Of a stretch of DNA of 64,000 nucleotides, positions 23,838-32,395 are shown piece by piece. A program made the translations under genes and the position numbers. The notes under the pieces were generated by a model. It ran no database searches and was not told the DNA's origin. It saw nothing but the letters and a program-made list of their open reading frames with translations. Positions within the stretch are counted from its first letter, which is position 1. Each line of letters starts with the position of its first letter. Origin of the DNA: an uncultured Sphingomonadaceae bacterium (lineage in GTDB: Bacteria > Pseudomonadota > Alphaproteobacteria > Sphingomonadales > Sphingomonadaceae); NCBI GenBank assembly GCA_937996655.1, contig CALKUK010000011.1:496001-560000 (forward strand). The letters are read 5' to 3'.

Positions 23838-26279
23838 CTAGTCGCCCTTCTGCATATGTGAAACGCTCAGGAACTGTTCGGGCGAAATGCGGATGGCCGC
23901 GCCGGTCGGGCAGGCGCGGACACAGCTTGGCCCGCCTTCAAGGCCGGCGCACATGTCGCACTTGATTGCTTTTTTGGGGGCTTCCGGATTTCCGTGCTTT
24001 TTTGCCCATTTGGCATTGGGTTCGCCAGGGCCGGGGCCGCTGCCAAAGAGCAGCCAGTTCAAAAGCGGTGGCTTTTTGGGCGGAACCTTGTCCATTCGGA
24101 TCACACCATAGGGGCAGGCGCGCTGGCAGTTGCCGCAACCGATGCAGGTGTCGTCAATAAAGACCTCACCGTCCAACCCGCGGTGAATGGCATTGGGCGG
24201 GCAGTCAGCCATGCAATGCGGGTGTTCGCAGTGGCGGCAGGATGTGGGGACGTGCAGATGGGCATAGGTCTTCCCGGCCTCTCGGTCCAAACGCGACAGT
24301 CCATCATGGCTGTCGGCGCAGGCCTTTTCGCAATTGTCGCAACCGACGCAGAGCGTTTCGTCGATCAACAACACGTCTGTTGCCTCGCCAATCCCGTTTT
24401 CAACGAGGAAGCTCGCAACCGACGAATACATATCTGCAATGTCGGAAAACGTGCTCTTCATCGTTTCGATGTGCGCGTTAACATCCTTGCGCGTGGCCAT
24501 GTCGACCTTCAGCCGCTCCAGGAGCGCCGGATTGCGATTGAGCAGGCCGCGGAAGGCGTCACCGTTCAACTTGATGACTTCAGATTTTACAGCCGCGCGG
24601 ACCGACGCTGTGCGGCGTCCACCCTCGATGAGGGCCATTTCCCCGACATAAGAACCTGCGGGAAGATAAGAGATGAAGACCGTCTTTCCGGCAATCGTCC
24701 GTTCCACCACCATGGATCCGACGCGAATGACGTAGATGTCGTAGCTTTCATCCCCTTCGGCGATGATGGCTTCTCCTGCACGGACGCTGATTGTCTCGGC
24801 GCTTTCCACGACTTCTGTGATGTCGGATGGGCTCAAGCCGGCCTTGAAGAGCTGGAGCAACTGACGCTCGATCGAAACACGCGTCACCGCACGCCTTACG
24901 GCCGGCACGGTCGCAATCAGCTTCAACGCGGCATTGCGGGGGATTTCCATTAAGACGCTGTCTTCCGCGGCGACCACCGTTGCGCCGCGTTTGCGTCCAG
25001 AAATCAAGCCGACTTCCCCAAACATGGCACCAGCCCCGATCGGGACAACGATGCTTGGATCGCTGGGGTTCACTTGAACGTGGACGCCGCCGGACGCCAC
25101 GTTGAACAAGGAAGACCCGGGCGCACCGCGATCAAAGATAACGTCCCCCTTGCGGACGAAGCTGACATCACTGTCGAGTGTGAACTCGCGCATTTGCAGC
25201 GGCGTCAGATCACGCAGAATTTCGATTTTCGTGCGCAACAGCTCAAGCCATTCATCGACGGACCGTTTCCCGGGCAGCTTGCTGAACTTGGCTTCCAAGA
25301 TAGGTTCATCAGCGGGCTTGAGATTGGTGTTGCCGTTGATGAACTCGACGACGTCATAGCCCTGGTTCATGCAATGCTTGATCAGCGGATAGCCAGCGAG
25401 GGCACCGATGACGAAAATGCCAGGCGCTGTGGATTCAAATACCGGCGAAAGGATAGGGAAGGCTTCCCGATCCTTGCTGCTGAATTCGATGCCACAGCTT
25501 TCCACAAAGCCACGCGGCGGGGCAGAGCCCATCCGCGCGATGATGCGGTTGCAGGGAATGCGCAGTTCCCCGTCACGGGTGTCGAGCACGATATGGTCGG
25601 GCTCAATCCGGTTGGTCGAGGTTTCCGTTAGGATGGTGATCCGGCCTTCTTCAGCCGCTGATGTCAGGGCCTTGACGTTGGCGTCCTTCGCGCGGCTAAA
25701 GTCGGCGGAGCGGTTGACGATCGTCACGACATTGCGTTGCTCAGGGTCCGCTGCGAGGCCAAGTGCATTTTCGATGCCCGCGTCGCCCGCGCCAATGACT
25801 GTAATATGTTCATCCAAAATGGCCGTCGGGTCGTCGAGTTGATATTCGACATGCGGCAGATCGCCGCCCGGACAACGCATCAGGTTCGGGTTTCCTTGGG
25901 TCCCGATGGCAAGGATGACCGTTTCCGCATTGATGCTTTCGCCATCGGCCAGTTTAAGGGAGAAAGCCCCCGGACCGCCTGAGATGGCCGTCACTTCAGA
26001 ACGATATCGGACCTGCACATTCTGGCTGGCGGCTTGATCGTTCCAAGTTTGTAGAATCTTTTCGCGCTTGCCGGCGTCAAAATCAAAGTCAGAGCGCAGG
26101 ACCAGTTGGCTGGGCGTCGCCATGACGTGCTTGCCCTTTTGGTAACGGAAGATTGTATCAGAAAGGTGGTCCGTCTTTTCCAGAAGGATGTGCTCCATCC
26201 CAAGCTGCGCTGCACGTGCAGCCGAACTCAATCCCGCCGGGCCTGATCCGACAATTGCCACCTTGTAGGTGCTCGTCAC
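23838..26279 (-). CDS. FAD/NAD(P) oxidoreductase - two cNMP-binding domains - four [4Fe-4S] ferredoxin fusion
   Basis: 813 residues, cytoplasmic. Residues 1-315 are a two-dinucleotide-fold flavoprotein (VAIVGSGPAGLSSA for FAD; VIGAGDAGIENAL for NAD(P)), without the CxxC of thioredoxin reductase and so closer to YpdA-like reductases. Two cyclic-nucleotide-binding domains follow at about 360-475 (FGEVGLISGRKRGATV) and 480-600 (VGEMALIEGGRRTASV). Both keep the Glu and Arg of the phosphate-binding cassette. From 640 a DmsB/HybA-like region binds four [4Fe-4S] clusters: CVGCDNCEKAC, CRHCEHPHCMADC, CIGCGNCQRACP and CDMC...CVRACP. The start is GTG 26279 with a G9 tract as ribosome site. It is the first gene of the electron-transfer operon and likely its NAD(P)H entry point, gated by cAMP (inference). 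Confidence 0.9.
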   Translation of the reverse strand: MTSTYKVAIVGSGPAGLSSAARAAQLGMEHILLEKTDHLSDTIFRYQKGKHVMATPSQLVLRSDFDFDAGKREKILQTWNDQAASQNVQVRYRSEVTAISGGPGAFSLKLADGESINAETVILAIGTQGNPNLMRCPGGDLPHVEYQLDDPTAILDEHITVIGAGDAGIENALGLAADPEQRNVVTIVNRSADFSRAKDANVKALTSAAEEGRITILTETSTNRIEPDHIVLDTRDGELRIPCNRIIARMGSAPPRGFVESCGIEFSSKDREAFPILSPVFESTAPGIFVIGALAGYPLIKHCMNQGYDVVEFINGNTNLKPADEPILEAKFSKLPGKRSVDEWLELLRTKIEILRDLTPLQMREFTLDSDVSFVRKGDVIFDRGAPGSSLFNVASGGVHVQVNPSDPSIVVPIGAGAMFGEVGLISGRKRGATVVAAEDSVLMEIPRNAALKLIATVPAVRRAVTRVSIERQLLQLFKAGLSPSDITEVVESAETISVRAGEAIIAEGDESYDIYVIRVGSMVVERTIAGKTVFISYLPAGSYVGEMALIEGGRRTASVRAAVKSEVIKLNGDAFRGLLNRNPALLERLKVDMATRKDVNAHIETMKSTFSDIADMYSSVASFLVENGIGEATDVLLIDETLCVGCDNCEKACADSHDGLSRLDREAGKTYAHLHVPTSCRHCEHPHCMADCPPNAIHRGLDGEVFIDDTCIGCGNCQRACPYGVIRMDKVPPKKPPLLNWLLFGSGPGPGEPNAKWAKKHGNPEAPKKAIKCDMCAGLEGGPSCVRACPTGAAIRISPEQFLSVSHMQKGD

Positions 26280-26420
26280 GCCTTCGCCCCCCCCCGCTCA
26301 GCCGCACGCCCCAAACGTGTCGTACAAAATCTAAGAAATCTAAAACTACTTCTAATTATCGTTTCGCACAGTCTATGAGGAGAGGGCAAGCGACATGACC
26401 CGTTTATCGGGGGAGTATAA
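26280..26420. promoter_or_regulatory. Divergent promoter region with a C9/G9 tract
   Basis: 141 bp between the divergent flavoprotein (-) and the TPR gene (+). The AT-rich core at 26325-26360 should hold both promoters. Nine consecutive C (26287-26295; G9 on the minus strand) lie seven bases before the flavoprotein GTG and form its ribosome site. On the plus side, GGGGGAG at about 26409 precedes ATG 26421. Confidence 0.55.
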
Positions 26421-27344
26421 ATGCCAAAGAGATTTGAAATTCAGTCAAGATATATTCTTATTGGTTCTATTATATTGGCCATTTCGGCTATTTCATGGTC
26501 TTTTTATAGATCTGTTGACGAAAATCCGACCTCGGAGGCCGCTAATTCACAAATTGCGCCAAAGGGCGTTGACGATTCTATAGCCAAATTGGAGCAGAAG
26601 CTTGCCGACAACCCTGAGGATGCTGAGGGTTGGCGGATGCTTGGTTGGTCGCACTTCAATATGGGGGCGTACGCAAAGGCGGCTGAGGCCTATCGGAAGG
26701 CGACTCAACTCTCTCCGAATAACGCAGATTATTGGTCCTCCCTGGGTGAATCGCTGGTGCAGGACGCCACTGGGCCATTTGCAGATGACGCGGTTGCTGC
26801 CTTCCGAAGGGCGCTGGCCATCGACCCGCAAGACCCGCGAGCGCGTTATTTTCTAGGCGTTCAGAAGGATCTCGTCGGTGACAGCAAAGGGGCCATCAAT
26901 GATTGGATCGCCCTTTTGAATGATACGCCTAAGGGGGCACCATGGGAGCAGGGGGTGCGCGACACAATTGAGAAGGTCGCGCGTGAGCATAAGATTGATG
27001 TGTCTAGCCGTATGGTCGCAACAGCGCCGACGCGCATGCCGAGTTCCCCCGCAACCGATGCCATTCCGGGGCCGACCGCTTCACAGCTTGCACAGGCCTC
27101 TTCGATGCCGCCCAGCCAGCAGCAGGCGATGGTCAGCCAGATGGTTGACGGACTAGAGCGAAAGCTTGCCGCAGACGGCAACAACGAAGCCGGATGGTTG
27201 CGGCTGATGCGGGCGCGCATGGTTATGGGGCAGGCCGACAAGGCACGACAGGCGCGGGACAAGGCCCTGCAGATATTCCAAGCGGATAAAGCTGCTGTCG
27301 CGCGGATCAAGGGCGCGGCGGACACGCTCGCCATTCCGCGATAA
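26421..27344 (+). CDS. TPR cytochrome c biogenesis protein, CcmI C-terminal half
   Basis: 307 residues with one N-terminal membrane anchor (about 12-30) and a periplasmic TPR region. The anchor is followed by VDDSIAKLEQKLADNPEDAE, GWRMLGWSHFNMGAYAKAAE, AYRKATQLSPNNADYWSSLG and FRRALAIDPQDPRARYFLG, the pattern of the CcmI/CycH/NrfG TPR domain that binds apocytochrome C-termini. A Pro/Ser linker (about 195-230) leads to a second helical repeat. ATG 26421 has a strong GGGGGAG site. It is transcribed away from the cytochrome operons but faces them, and complements the 60-residue CcmI N-terminal piece at 10318. Together they would make a split CcmI. A dedicated chaperone for the multihaem proteins is the alternative. 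Confidence 0.8.
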   Translation: MPKRFEIQSRYILIGSIILAISAISWSFYRSVDENPTSEAANSQIAPKGVDDSIAKLEQKLADNPEDAEGWRMLGWSHFNMGAYAKAAEAYRKATQLSPNNADYWSSLGESLVQDATGPFADDAVAAFRRALAIDPQDPRARYFLGVQKDLVGDSKGAINDWIALLNDTPKGAPWEQGVRDTIEKVAREHKIDVSSRMVATAPTRMPSSPATDAIPGPTASQLAQASSMPPSQQQAMVSQMVDGLERKLAADGNNEAGWLRLMRARMVMGQADKARQARDKALQIFQADKAAVARIKGAADTLAIPR

Positions 27345-27389
27345 AATTGCACCCGCCTGCAGTCGAAGACTGGGCGGGGGACATAAAAA

Positions 27390-27428
27390 GGGAGCCGCCC
27401 GAAGTGTTCGGACGGCTCCCATTTTTTT
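27390..27428. terminator. Bidirectional intrinsic terminator between TPR gene and gdhA
   Basis: The arms GGGAGCCG (27390-27397) and CGGCTCCC (27413-27420) pair, then continue after one C/A mismatch with CCGAA/TTCGG around a GTG loop. Seven T follow on the plus strand (27422-27428). On the minus strand the left arm is followed by a T run (AAAAA at 27385-27389 read in reverse), so it can serve both convergent genes. Confidence 0.9.
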
Positions 27429-27447
27429 GGCACTTAGCCGATCGTTT

Positions 27448-28803
27448 TTAGACGACGCCGAACGCGAGCATCGCGTCGGCGACCTTCTTGAAGCCAGCGA
27501 TGTTAGCACCGCGCACATAATCGACATGGCCATTGCCATCGCTGCCATATTGCACGCAGCGGGCATGGATGCCTTCCATGATGTCGAGGAGCATTTGCTG
27601 AAGCTCTTCTTCCTTCCAAGAACGGCGTTCGCTGTTCTGGCTCATTTCGAGGCCGGACACAGCGACACCACCAGCGTTCGCTGCCTTGCCGGGTGCGAAG
27701 AGGATCTTTGCATCGCGGAAGACATGGGCACCTTCCAGATTGGTCGGCATGTTGGCACCTTCGCTGACCGCGATGCAGCCATTGGCCACAAGCGCGCGGG
27801 CATCATCCCCCAGCAATTCATTCTGCGTGGCGCAGGGCAGGGCGACGTCGCAAGGCACGTTCCAAGGCGTCTTGCCGGCATGGAAGACTGCCTTCGGGTA
27901 AGCTGCGACATATTCTTCAATACGGCCGCGACGCTTGTTCTTCAGTTCCTTGACCCAGTTGATCTTGTCCTGATCGATCCCGTCGGGATCATGAACGAAG
28001 CCGCTGCTGTCGGACAGGGTAAGCACCTTGCCGCCCAGCTGAGTTACCTTTTCTGCCGCGTGCGTCGCAACGTTGCCCGAGCCCGAAATGACGGCGGTTT
28101 TGCCCTTGAGATCCTGCCCCTTGGTACGCAGCATGGCTGCAAGGAAGTAGACCGCGCCATAGCCGGTCGCTTCAGGGCGGATGGCCGAACCGCCATATTC
28201 AAGACCCTTGCCGGTGAGCACACCATTCCACTGGTTCGTCAGGCGCTTATACTGGCCAAACATGAAGCCGATTTCGCGGCCGCCGACGCCAATGTCACCT
28301 GCGGGAACGTCGCAATCCGGGCCGATGTGGCGATAGAGCTCATTCATGAAGCTCTGGCAGAAGCGCATGATTTCACGGTCGCTTTTGCCCTTCGGGTTGA
28401 AGTTGGAACCGCCCTTGCCGCCGCCCATAGGAAGGCCGGTCAGCGAGTTCTTGAACGTCTGTTCAAAAGCGAGGAACTTCAGGATGGATTCCGTGACACT
28501 CGGGTGGAAGCGAATGCCGCCCTTATATGGTCCGATGGCGTTGTTGTTCTGGACGCGCCAGCCGCGCTGCACGCGGATGTTGCCATTATCGTCTTCCCAG
28601 CAGACACGGAAGCTGACGACGCGGTCCGGCTCAGCGATGCGGCGCAGGATCTGCTCGCGGTGATAATCTTCTTTGTCTTCAATGAAGTCGTAAATGTCCT
28701 CAGCAACTTCCTGCACGGCCTGAATGAACTCAGTCTGCCCCGGATTGCGGCGGGCGACGCCTGCCATGAAATCAGCCAGATTCACGTGATTACTATTTGC
28801 CAT
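27448..28803 (-). CDS. gdhA: NADP-specific glutamate dehydrogenase
   Basis: 451 residues, the usual hexameric GDH length. The signatures are present: PYKGGIRFHPSV, the catalytic-Lys region GLPMGGGKGGSNFNPKGKSD, and the dinucleotide fold AVISGSGNVATHAAEK. It interconverts 2-oxoglutarate plus ammonia and glutamate; the sequence type (GGKGGSNFNPKGKS, length near 450) is the NADP-dependent assimilatory class. ATG 28803 has AGGGGG upstream. It lies 55 bp after an aldehyde dehydrogenase and 1.5 kb after acetolactate synthase on the same strand, possibly in one transcript that ends at the terminator at 27390. Confidence 0.96.
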   Translation of the reverse strand: MANSNHVNLADFMAGVARRNPGQTEFIQAVQEVAEDIYDFIEDKEDYHREQILRRIAEPDRVVSFRVCWEDDNGNIRVQRGWRVQNNNAIGPYKGGIRFHPSVTESILKFLAFEQTFKNSLTGLPMGGGKGGSNFNPKGKSDREIMRFCQSFMNELYRHIGPDCDVPAGDIGVGGREIGFMFGQYKRLTNQWNGVLTGKGLEYGGSAIRPEATGYGAVYFLAAMLRTKGQDLKGKTAVISGSGNVATHAAEKVTQLGGKVLTLSDSSGFVHDPDGIDQDKINWVKELKNKRRGRIEEYVAAYPKAVFHAGKTPWNVPCDVALPCATQNELLGDDARALVANGCIAVSEGANMPTNLEGAHVFRDAKILFAPGKAANAGGVAVSGLEMSQNSERRSWKEEELQQMLLDIMEGIHARCVQYGSDGNGHVDYVRGANIAGFKKVADAMLAFGVV

Positions 28804-28858
28804 TTTAATTTCCCCCTCGTAAAAAATTAGCCGTCTTGATGTGCGTTTTTCGGTCTCG

Positions 28859-30295
28859 TCAGGGCTCTTTGCGCCGGATGACGAGGTTTCGAATTTCGGT
28901 CATGTCCTCCATGGCAAAGCGGACACCTTCGCGGCCGATGCCGGAGTCTTTCACGCCGCCATAAGGCATGTTGTCGACGCGGTAGCTGGGCACGTCGTTG
29001 ACGACGACACCGCCCACATCAAGGTCATCCCAAGCGTCGAGAATCTTGAAGATATCGCGTGTGAAGATGCCGGCCTGCAGCCCGAATTTAGAGTCATTGC
29101 AGATGTGCAGCGCCTCTTCCCAAGTGCCAAAGCGGACGAGAAACGCGACAGGGCCAAAGGCTTCTTCGCGGTTGAGCTTGGTATCCGGATCAACATTCTC
29201 AAGCAGTGTCGCATCGAGCATCGCGCCATCACGCTTGCCGCCGCAGAGAAGTGCCGCACCTTTTCCGAGCGCTTCCTCAATCCAATTTTCCAGCCGAGCG
29301 GCTTCCTTCACGTCAATCATCGGTCCAACGAAGGTCTTTTCATCGTGCGGGCTGCCCGCGATCAATGTCGACGTTTTGGCGACAAGCTTTGCCTTGAAGA
29401 CGTCGTAAACCGCATCGTGCACCAAAATGCGCTGCACGCCGATGCAGGACTGGCCGGATTGGTAAAAGGCACCAAAGACAGTGCGGTCCACCGCGTCGTC
29501 AAGGTCTGCATCTGCGTCGATGATGACCGCTGCGTTACCGCCGAGTTCCAGAACAACCTTTTTCTTGCCGCACCGCGCCTTGAGATCCCAACCCACATCA
29601 GGGGAACCGGTGAAAGAAAGCAGTTTGAGGCGGTCATCGACGGTAAACAGATCAGCGCCGTCGCGCGTCGCCGGAAGGATGGAGAACGCCCCCTTTGGAA
29701 GGTTCGTTTCCGCCAAGACTTCGCCCATGATGATCGCGCCCAGCGGTGTGCGGCTGGCCGGCTTCATGACGAACGGGCAGCCGACAGCAATGGCCGGTGC
29801 AATCTTGTGAGCTGCCAGATTCAGCGGGAAGTTGAATGGGGAGATGAAAGAGCAGGGGCCAATGGGAACGCGCTTCCAAATGCCCTGATACCCGCGCGCG
29901 CGCGGGCTGATGTCGAGCGGCTGCACTTCACCCGTCATCCGCACCGATTCCTCGGCGGCGATGCGGAAGGTGTCGATCAGGCGACCCACTTCGCCGCGGG
30001 AGTCATTGATGGGTTTTCCAGCCTCGATGCACAGGGCATAAGCCAGTTCATCTTTGCGCTCTATAAAACGGTCGACACAGTGCTGGAGCACATCGCGCCG
30101 TTCATAGCTTGCCATCCGAGCCATCGGCTGGGCTGCCTTTAGCGCAGCGCCAATAGCTTCATCAATCATGGCCGCGTCGGCCAGCGCCACACGAGTGGCC
30201 ACTTTCCCCGTAAACTTGTCTGTCACAGCCAGATCGGTGTTCGGCTGAATGGCCTCATTTGCCAGATAGAGTGGATATTGATCCCGAAGTTTCAT
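28859..30295 (-). CDS. NAD(P)-dependent aldehyde dehydrogenase
   Basis: 478 residues, an ALDH-superfamily enzyme. The Glu of VVLELGGNAAVIID and the catalytic Cys of QSGQSCIGVQRI are in place, as is the cofactor Lys of CPFVMKPASRTPLG and the EEAFGPVAFLVRF motif. The Q-S-C-I-G context and the FSFTGSPDVGWDLKA-like region fit the glyceraldehyde/lactaldehyde or succinate-semialdehyde type clade, but the substrate cannot be fixed by reading. It sits 40 bp after acetolactate synthase and 55 bp before gdhA, in the same direction, and is soluble. Confidence 0.92.
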   Translation of the reverse strand: MKLRDQYPLYLANEAIQPNTDLAVTDKFTGKVATRVALADAAMIDEAIGAALKAAQPMARMASYERRDVLQHCVDRFIERKDELAYALCIEAGKPINDSRGEVGRLIDTFRIAAEESVRMTGEVQPLDISPRARGYQGIWKRVPIGPCSFISPFNFPLNLAAHKIAPAIAVGCPFVMKPASRTPLGAIIMGEVLAETNLPKGAFSILPATRDGADLFTVDDRLKLLSFTGSPDVGWDLKARCGKKKVVLELGGNAAVIIDADADLDDAVDRTVFGAFYQSGQSCIGVQRILVHDAVYDVFKAKLVAKTSTLIAGSPHDEKTFVGPMIDVKEAARLENWIEEALGKGAALLCGGKRDGAMLDATLLENVDPDTKLNREEAFGPVAFLVRFGTWEEALHICNDSKFGLQAGIFTRDIFKILDAWDDLDVGGVVVNDVPSYRVDNMPYGGVKDSGIGREGVRFAMEDMTEIRNLVIRRKEP

Positions 30296-30335
30296 GACTA
30301 AAATCCTTCAATGACTGTCCAATGTGGACAGGTGC

Positions 30336-31985
30336 TCAAACCTGCTTGCTGAGCGCCTTGATGTCCTTGTTCAGGATTTGGTCGTTTTCCGTGTAATCAA
30401 CAGGGCAGTCGATGAGATGGACACCGGGCGTGTTCAGTGTGTGCTGAAGTAGTTCCTTGAGATGCGCGGCGCTTTCGACGCGGTGCCCAAAGGCGCCATA
30501 GCTTTCGGCATATTTCACGAAATCGGGGTTGCTATATGTCAGGCCCCAATCGTCAAAGCCCATGTTCGCCTGCTTCCAGCGGATCATGCCATAGCTGGAG
30601 TCGTTGAGGATCAGCACTGTCAGGTTGAGGCCGAGACGAACGGCCGTTTCCATTTCCTGGCTGTTCATCATGAAGCCGCCATCACCGCAGATCGCCATGA
30701 TCTTGCGGTCCGGATAGACCATGGCAGACGCCATTGCCGAAGGCAGGCCTGCACCCATGGTTGCCAGAGCATTGTCGAGTAGGACAGTGTTCTGCTGGCG
30801 TGCTTCATAGTTCCGCGCGAACCAGATCTTATACACGCCATTATCAAGGCAGATGATGCCGTTTGCAGGCATCGCCTCGCGAATTTCACGCACCAGATAG
30901 GGCGGAAAGATCGGGAAGCGGGCATCTCCATCCAGTGATTTGGTGTGTGCGACTTCGGCCTGACGGGCCTTGTACATGAAATCGAAATTCCAATTGCCGG
31001 ATGGCACCACGTCTTCCTTGATCTGCCAGATGGCATTGGCGATGTCGCCAATCACTTCGATCTGCGGAAAATAGACCGGGTCGACTTCAGCTGACTTGGA
31101 GCTGATGTGGATCACCTCGGTGCCACCATCCTTCATGAAGAAGGGCGGTTTTTCAATGACATCATGGCCGATGTTCACGATTAGATCAGCATGTTCGATG
31201 GAACGATGGACAAAATCACCAGCCGACAGAGCGGCACAGCCAAGGAATTTGGGATGCGTCTCGTCAATCGTGCCCTTGCCAAGCTGTGTGGTGACGAAGG
31301 GAATGCCCGTCTTTTCAATGAACTGGAGGAGCATCCGGCTTGTCATGGTGCGGTTTGCCCCGGCGCCAATGACGAGAACCGGTGCCTTTGCTGCTTCGAT
31401 CTTCTGCACGGCGGCGCGGATCGATTTGGGGTCTGCATTGGGACGACGGACGTTGCTGCGCTTCATCGGTACAGCGTCAGTATGTTCATCCGCAATATCT
31501 TCCGGGAACTCGATATGCGTTGCGCCGGGCTTCTCCTCTTCGGCGAGGCGGAACGCCTCACGGATACGGCTCGGGATATTGTCGGCAGAAGTTAGTTGCT
31601 GCGTGAATTTGGTGATCGGCCGCATCATGTCGACAACGTCGAGGATCTGGAAGCGGCCTTGCTTGGACTTCTTGATTGGTTTCTGGCCCGTGACCATCAG
31701 CATCGGCATTCCGCCCAGATATGCATAGGCGGCTGCTGTCACGAAGTTGGTGGCGCCGGGCCCGAGTGTAGCCATACAGACGCCCGTCTTTCCGGTGTGG
31801 CGGCCATAGGTGGCGGCCATAAAACCCGCGCCCTGTTCATGGCGGGTCAGGATCAATGTGATCTTCGTGGAACGGGAAAGACTGTCCAGCATGTCGAGGT
31901 TCTCTTCCCCCGGAACGCCGAAAATATACTCACAGCCTTCATCCTCAAGGCATTGCACAAACAGATCAGAAGCTTTCGTGGCCAC
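30336..31985 (-). CDS. alsS: Acetolactate synthase, catabolic AlsS-like
   Basis: 549 residues from GTG 31985, which has GGGGAG nine bases upstream and opens VATKASDLFVQCLEDEG, the normal beginning of the family. Longer frames to 32087 or 32135 add an unrelated Arg/Glu-rich stretch and look wrong. It is ThDP-dependent: the catalytic Glu is in LTRHEQGAGFMAATYG and the ThDP/Mg motif is GDGGFMMNSQEMETAV...ILNDSSYG. QILDVVDMMRPITKF is closer to the AlsS group than to the FAD-containing biosynthetic AHAS. It condenses two pyruvate to 2-acetolactate. No ilvN-like small subunit is adjacent. Confidence 0.86.
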   Translation of the reverse strand: MATKASDLFVQCLEDEGCEYIFGVPGEENLDMLDSLSRSTKITLILTRHEQGAGFMAATYGRHTGKTGVCMATLGPGATNFVTAAAYAYLGGMPMLMVTGQKPIKKSKQGRFQILDVVDMMRPITKFTQQLTSADNIPSRIREAFRLAEEEKPGATHIEFPEDIADEHTDAVPMKRSNVRRPNADPKSIRAAVQKIEAAKAPVLVIGAGANRTMTSRMLLQFIEKTGIPFVTTQLGKGTIDETHPKFLGCAALSAGDFVHRSIEHADLIVNIGHDVIEKPPFFMKDGGTEVIHISSKSAEVDPVYFPQIEVIGDIANAIWQIKEDVVPSGNWNFDFMYKARQAEVAHTKSLDGDARFPIFPPYLVREIREAMPANGIICLDNGVYKIWFARNYEARQQNTVLLDNALATMGAGLPSAMASAMVYPDRKIMAICGDGGFMMNSQEMETAVRLGLNLTVLILNDSSYGMIRWKQANMGFDDWGLTYSNPDFVKYAESYGAFGHRVESAAHLKELLQHTLNTPGVHLIDCPVDYTENDQILNKDIKALSKQV

Positions 31986-32395
31986 CCTATATTCTCCCCA
32001 CCAAAAATGTTTCGCCGTCACCGGTTCCCCTTCGGGTCGTTCGACGAAGAGCCCTTCAGACGCTAAAATTCTCTCACCGGCAGACATCACTGCATTCACC
32101 AAAAATAGCACGTTAATCTGCGGCCAAATTGGCACCTCTCACGAGCTAAAGTGGATTGAATAATCCTGTTATATTATGGAGTTATCGTCTCGACGGGACT
32201 TGCAACTTCGGTCCGCCAGGGTGCGCACGCGATGAGCCTCAATGGAGGCGGTCGCGTTGCTGATGAAAAGGCTTGGCGGGTTTAGATGCCGCAGGCAGTC
32301 CACGCCCAGTATGCGTGCATCCGTATGCACCATTCTTGTCTCTCGCTCTAATTCCCCTACGGCTTTTTCTCCATTTTATGCAGGGTAGGTGAGTG
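31986..32395. promoter_or_regulatory. Divergent intergenic region, acetolactate synthase / zwf
   Basis: About 410 bp without a supported gene. It holds the minus promoter of the als-aldh-gdhA set and the plus promoter of the Entner-Doudoroff operon. An AT-rich patch is at 32155-32190. A perfect dyad GTGCAT-CCGT-ATGCAC at 32315-32330, about 65 bp before zwf, is a candidate operator of unknown regulator. Confidence 0.4.

Noticed and set aside
23838..26279. Thioredoxin reductase as a name for the flavoprotein fusion
   Set aside because: The FAD/NAD(P) part lacks the CxxC of thioredoxin reductase; the true trxB with CATC is at 38966.
27427..30142. Two long plus-strand frames (467 and 433 codons)
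   Set aside because: They lie antisense to gdhA and the aldehyde dehydrogenase, which carry full active-site motifs on the minus strand.
31986..32135. Longer N-terminus of the acetolactate synthase
   Set aside because: The added residues do not resemble the family, while GTG 31985 has a strong ribosome site and gives the normal start.
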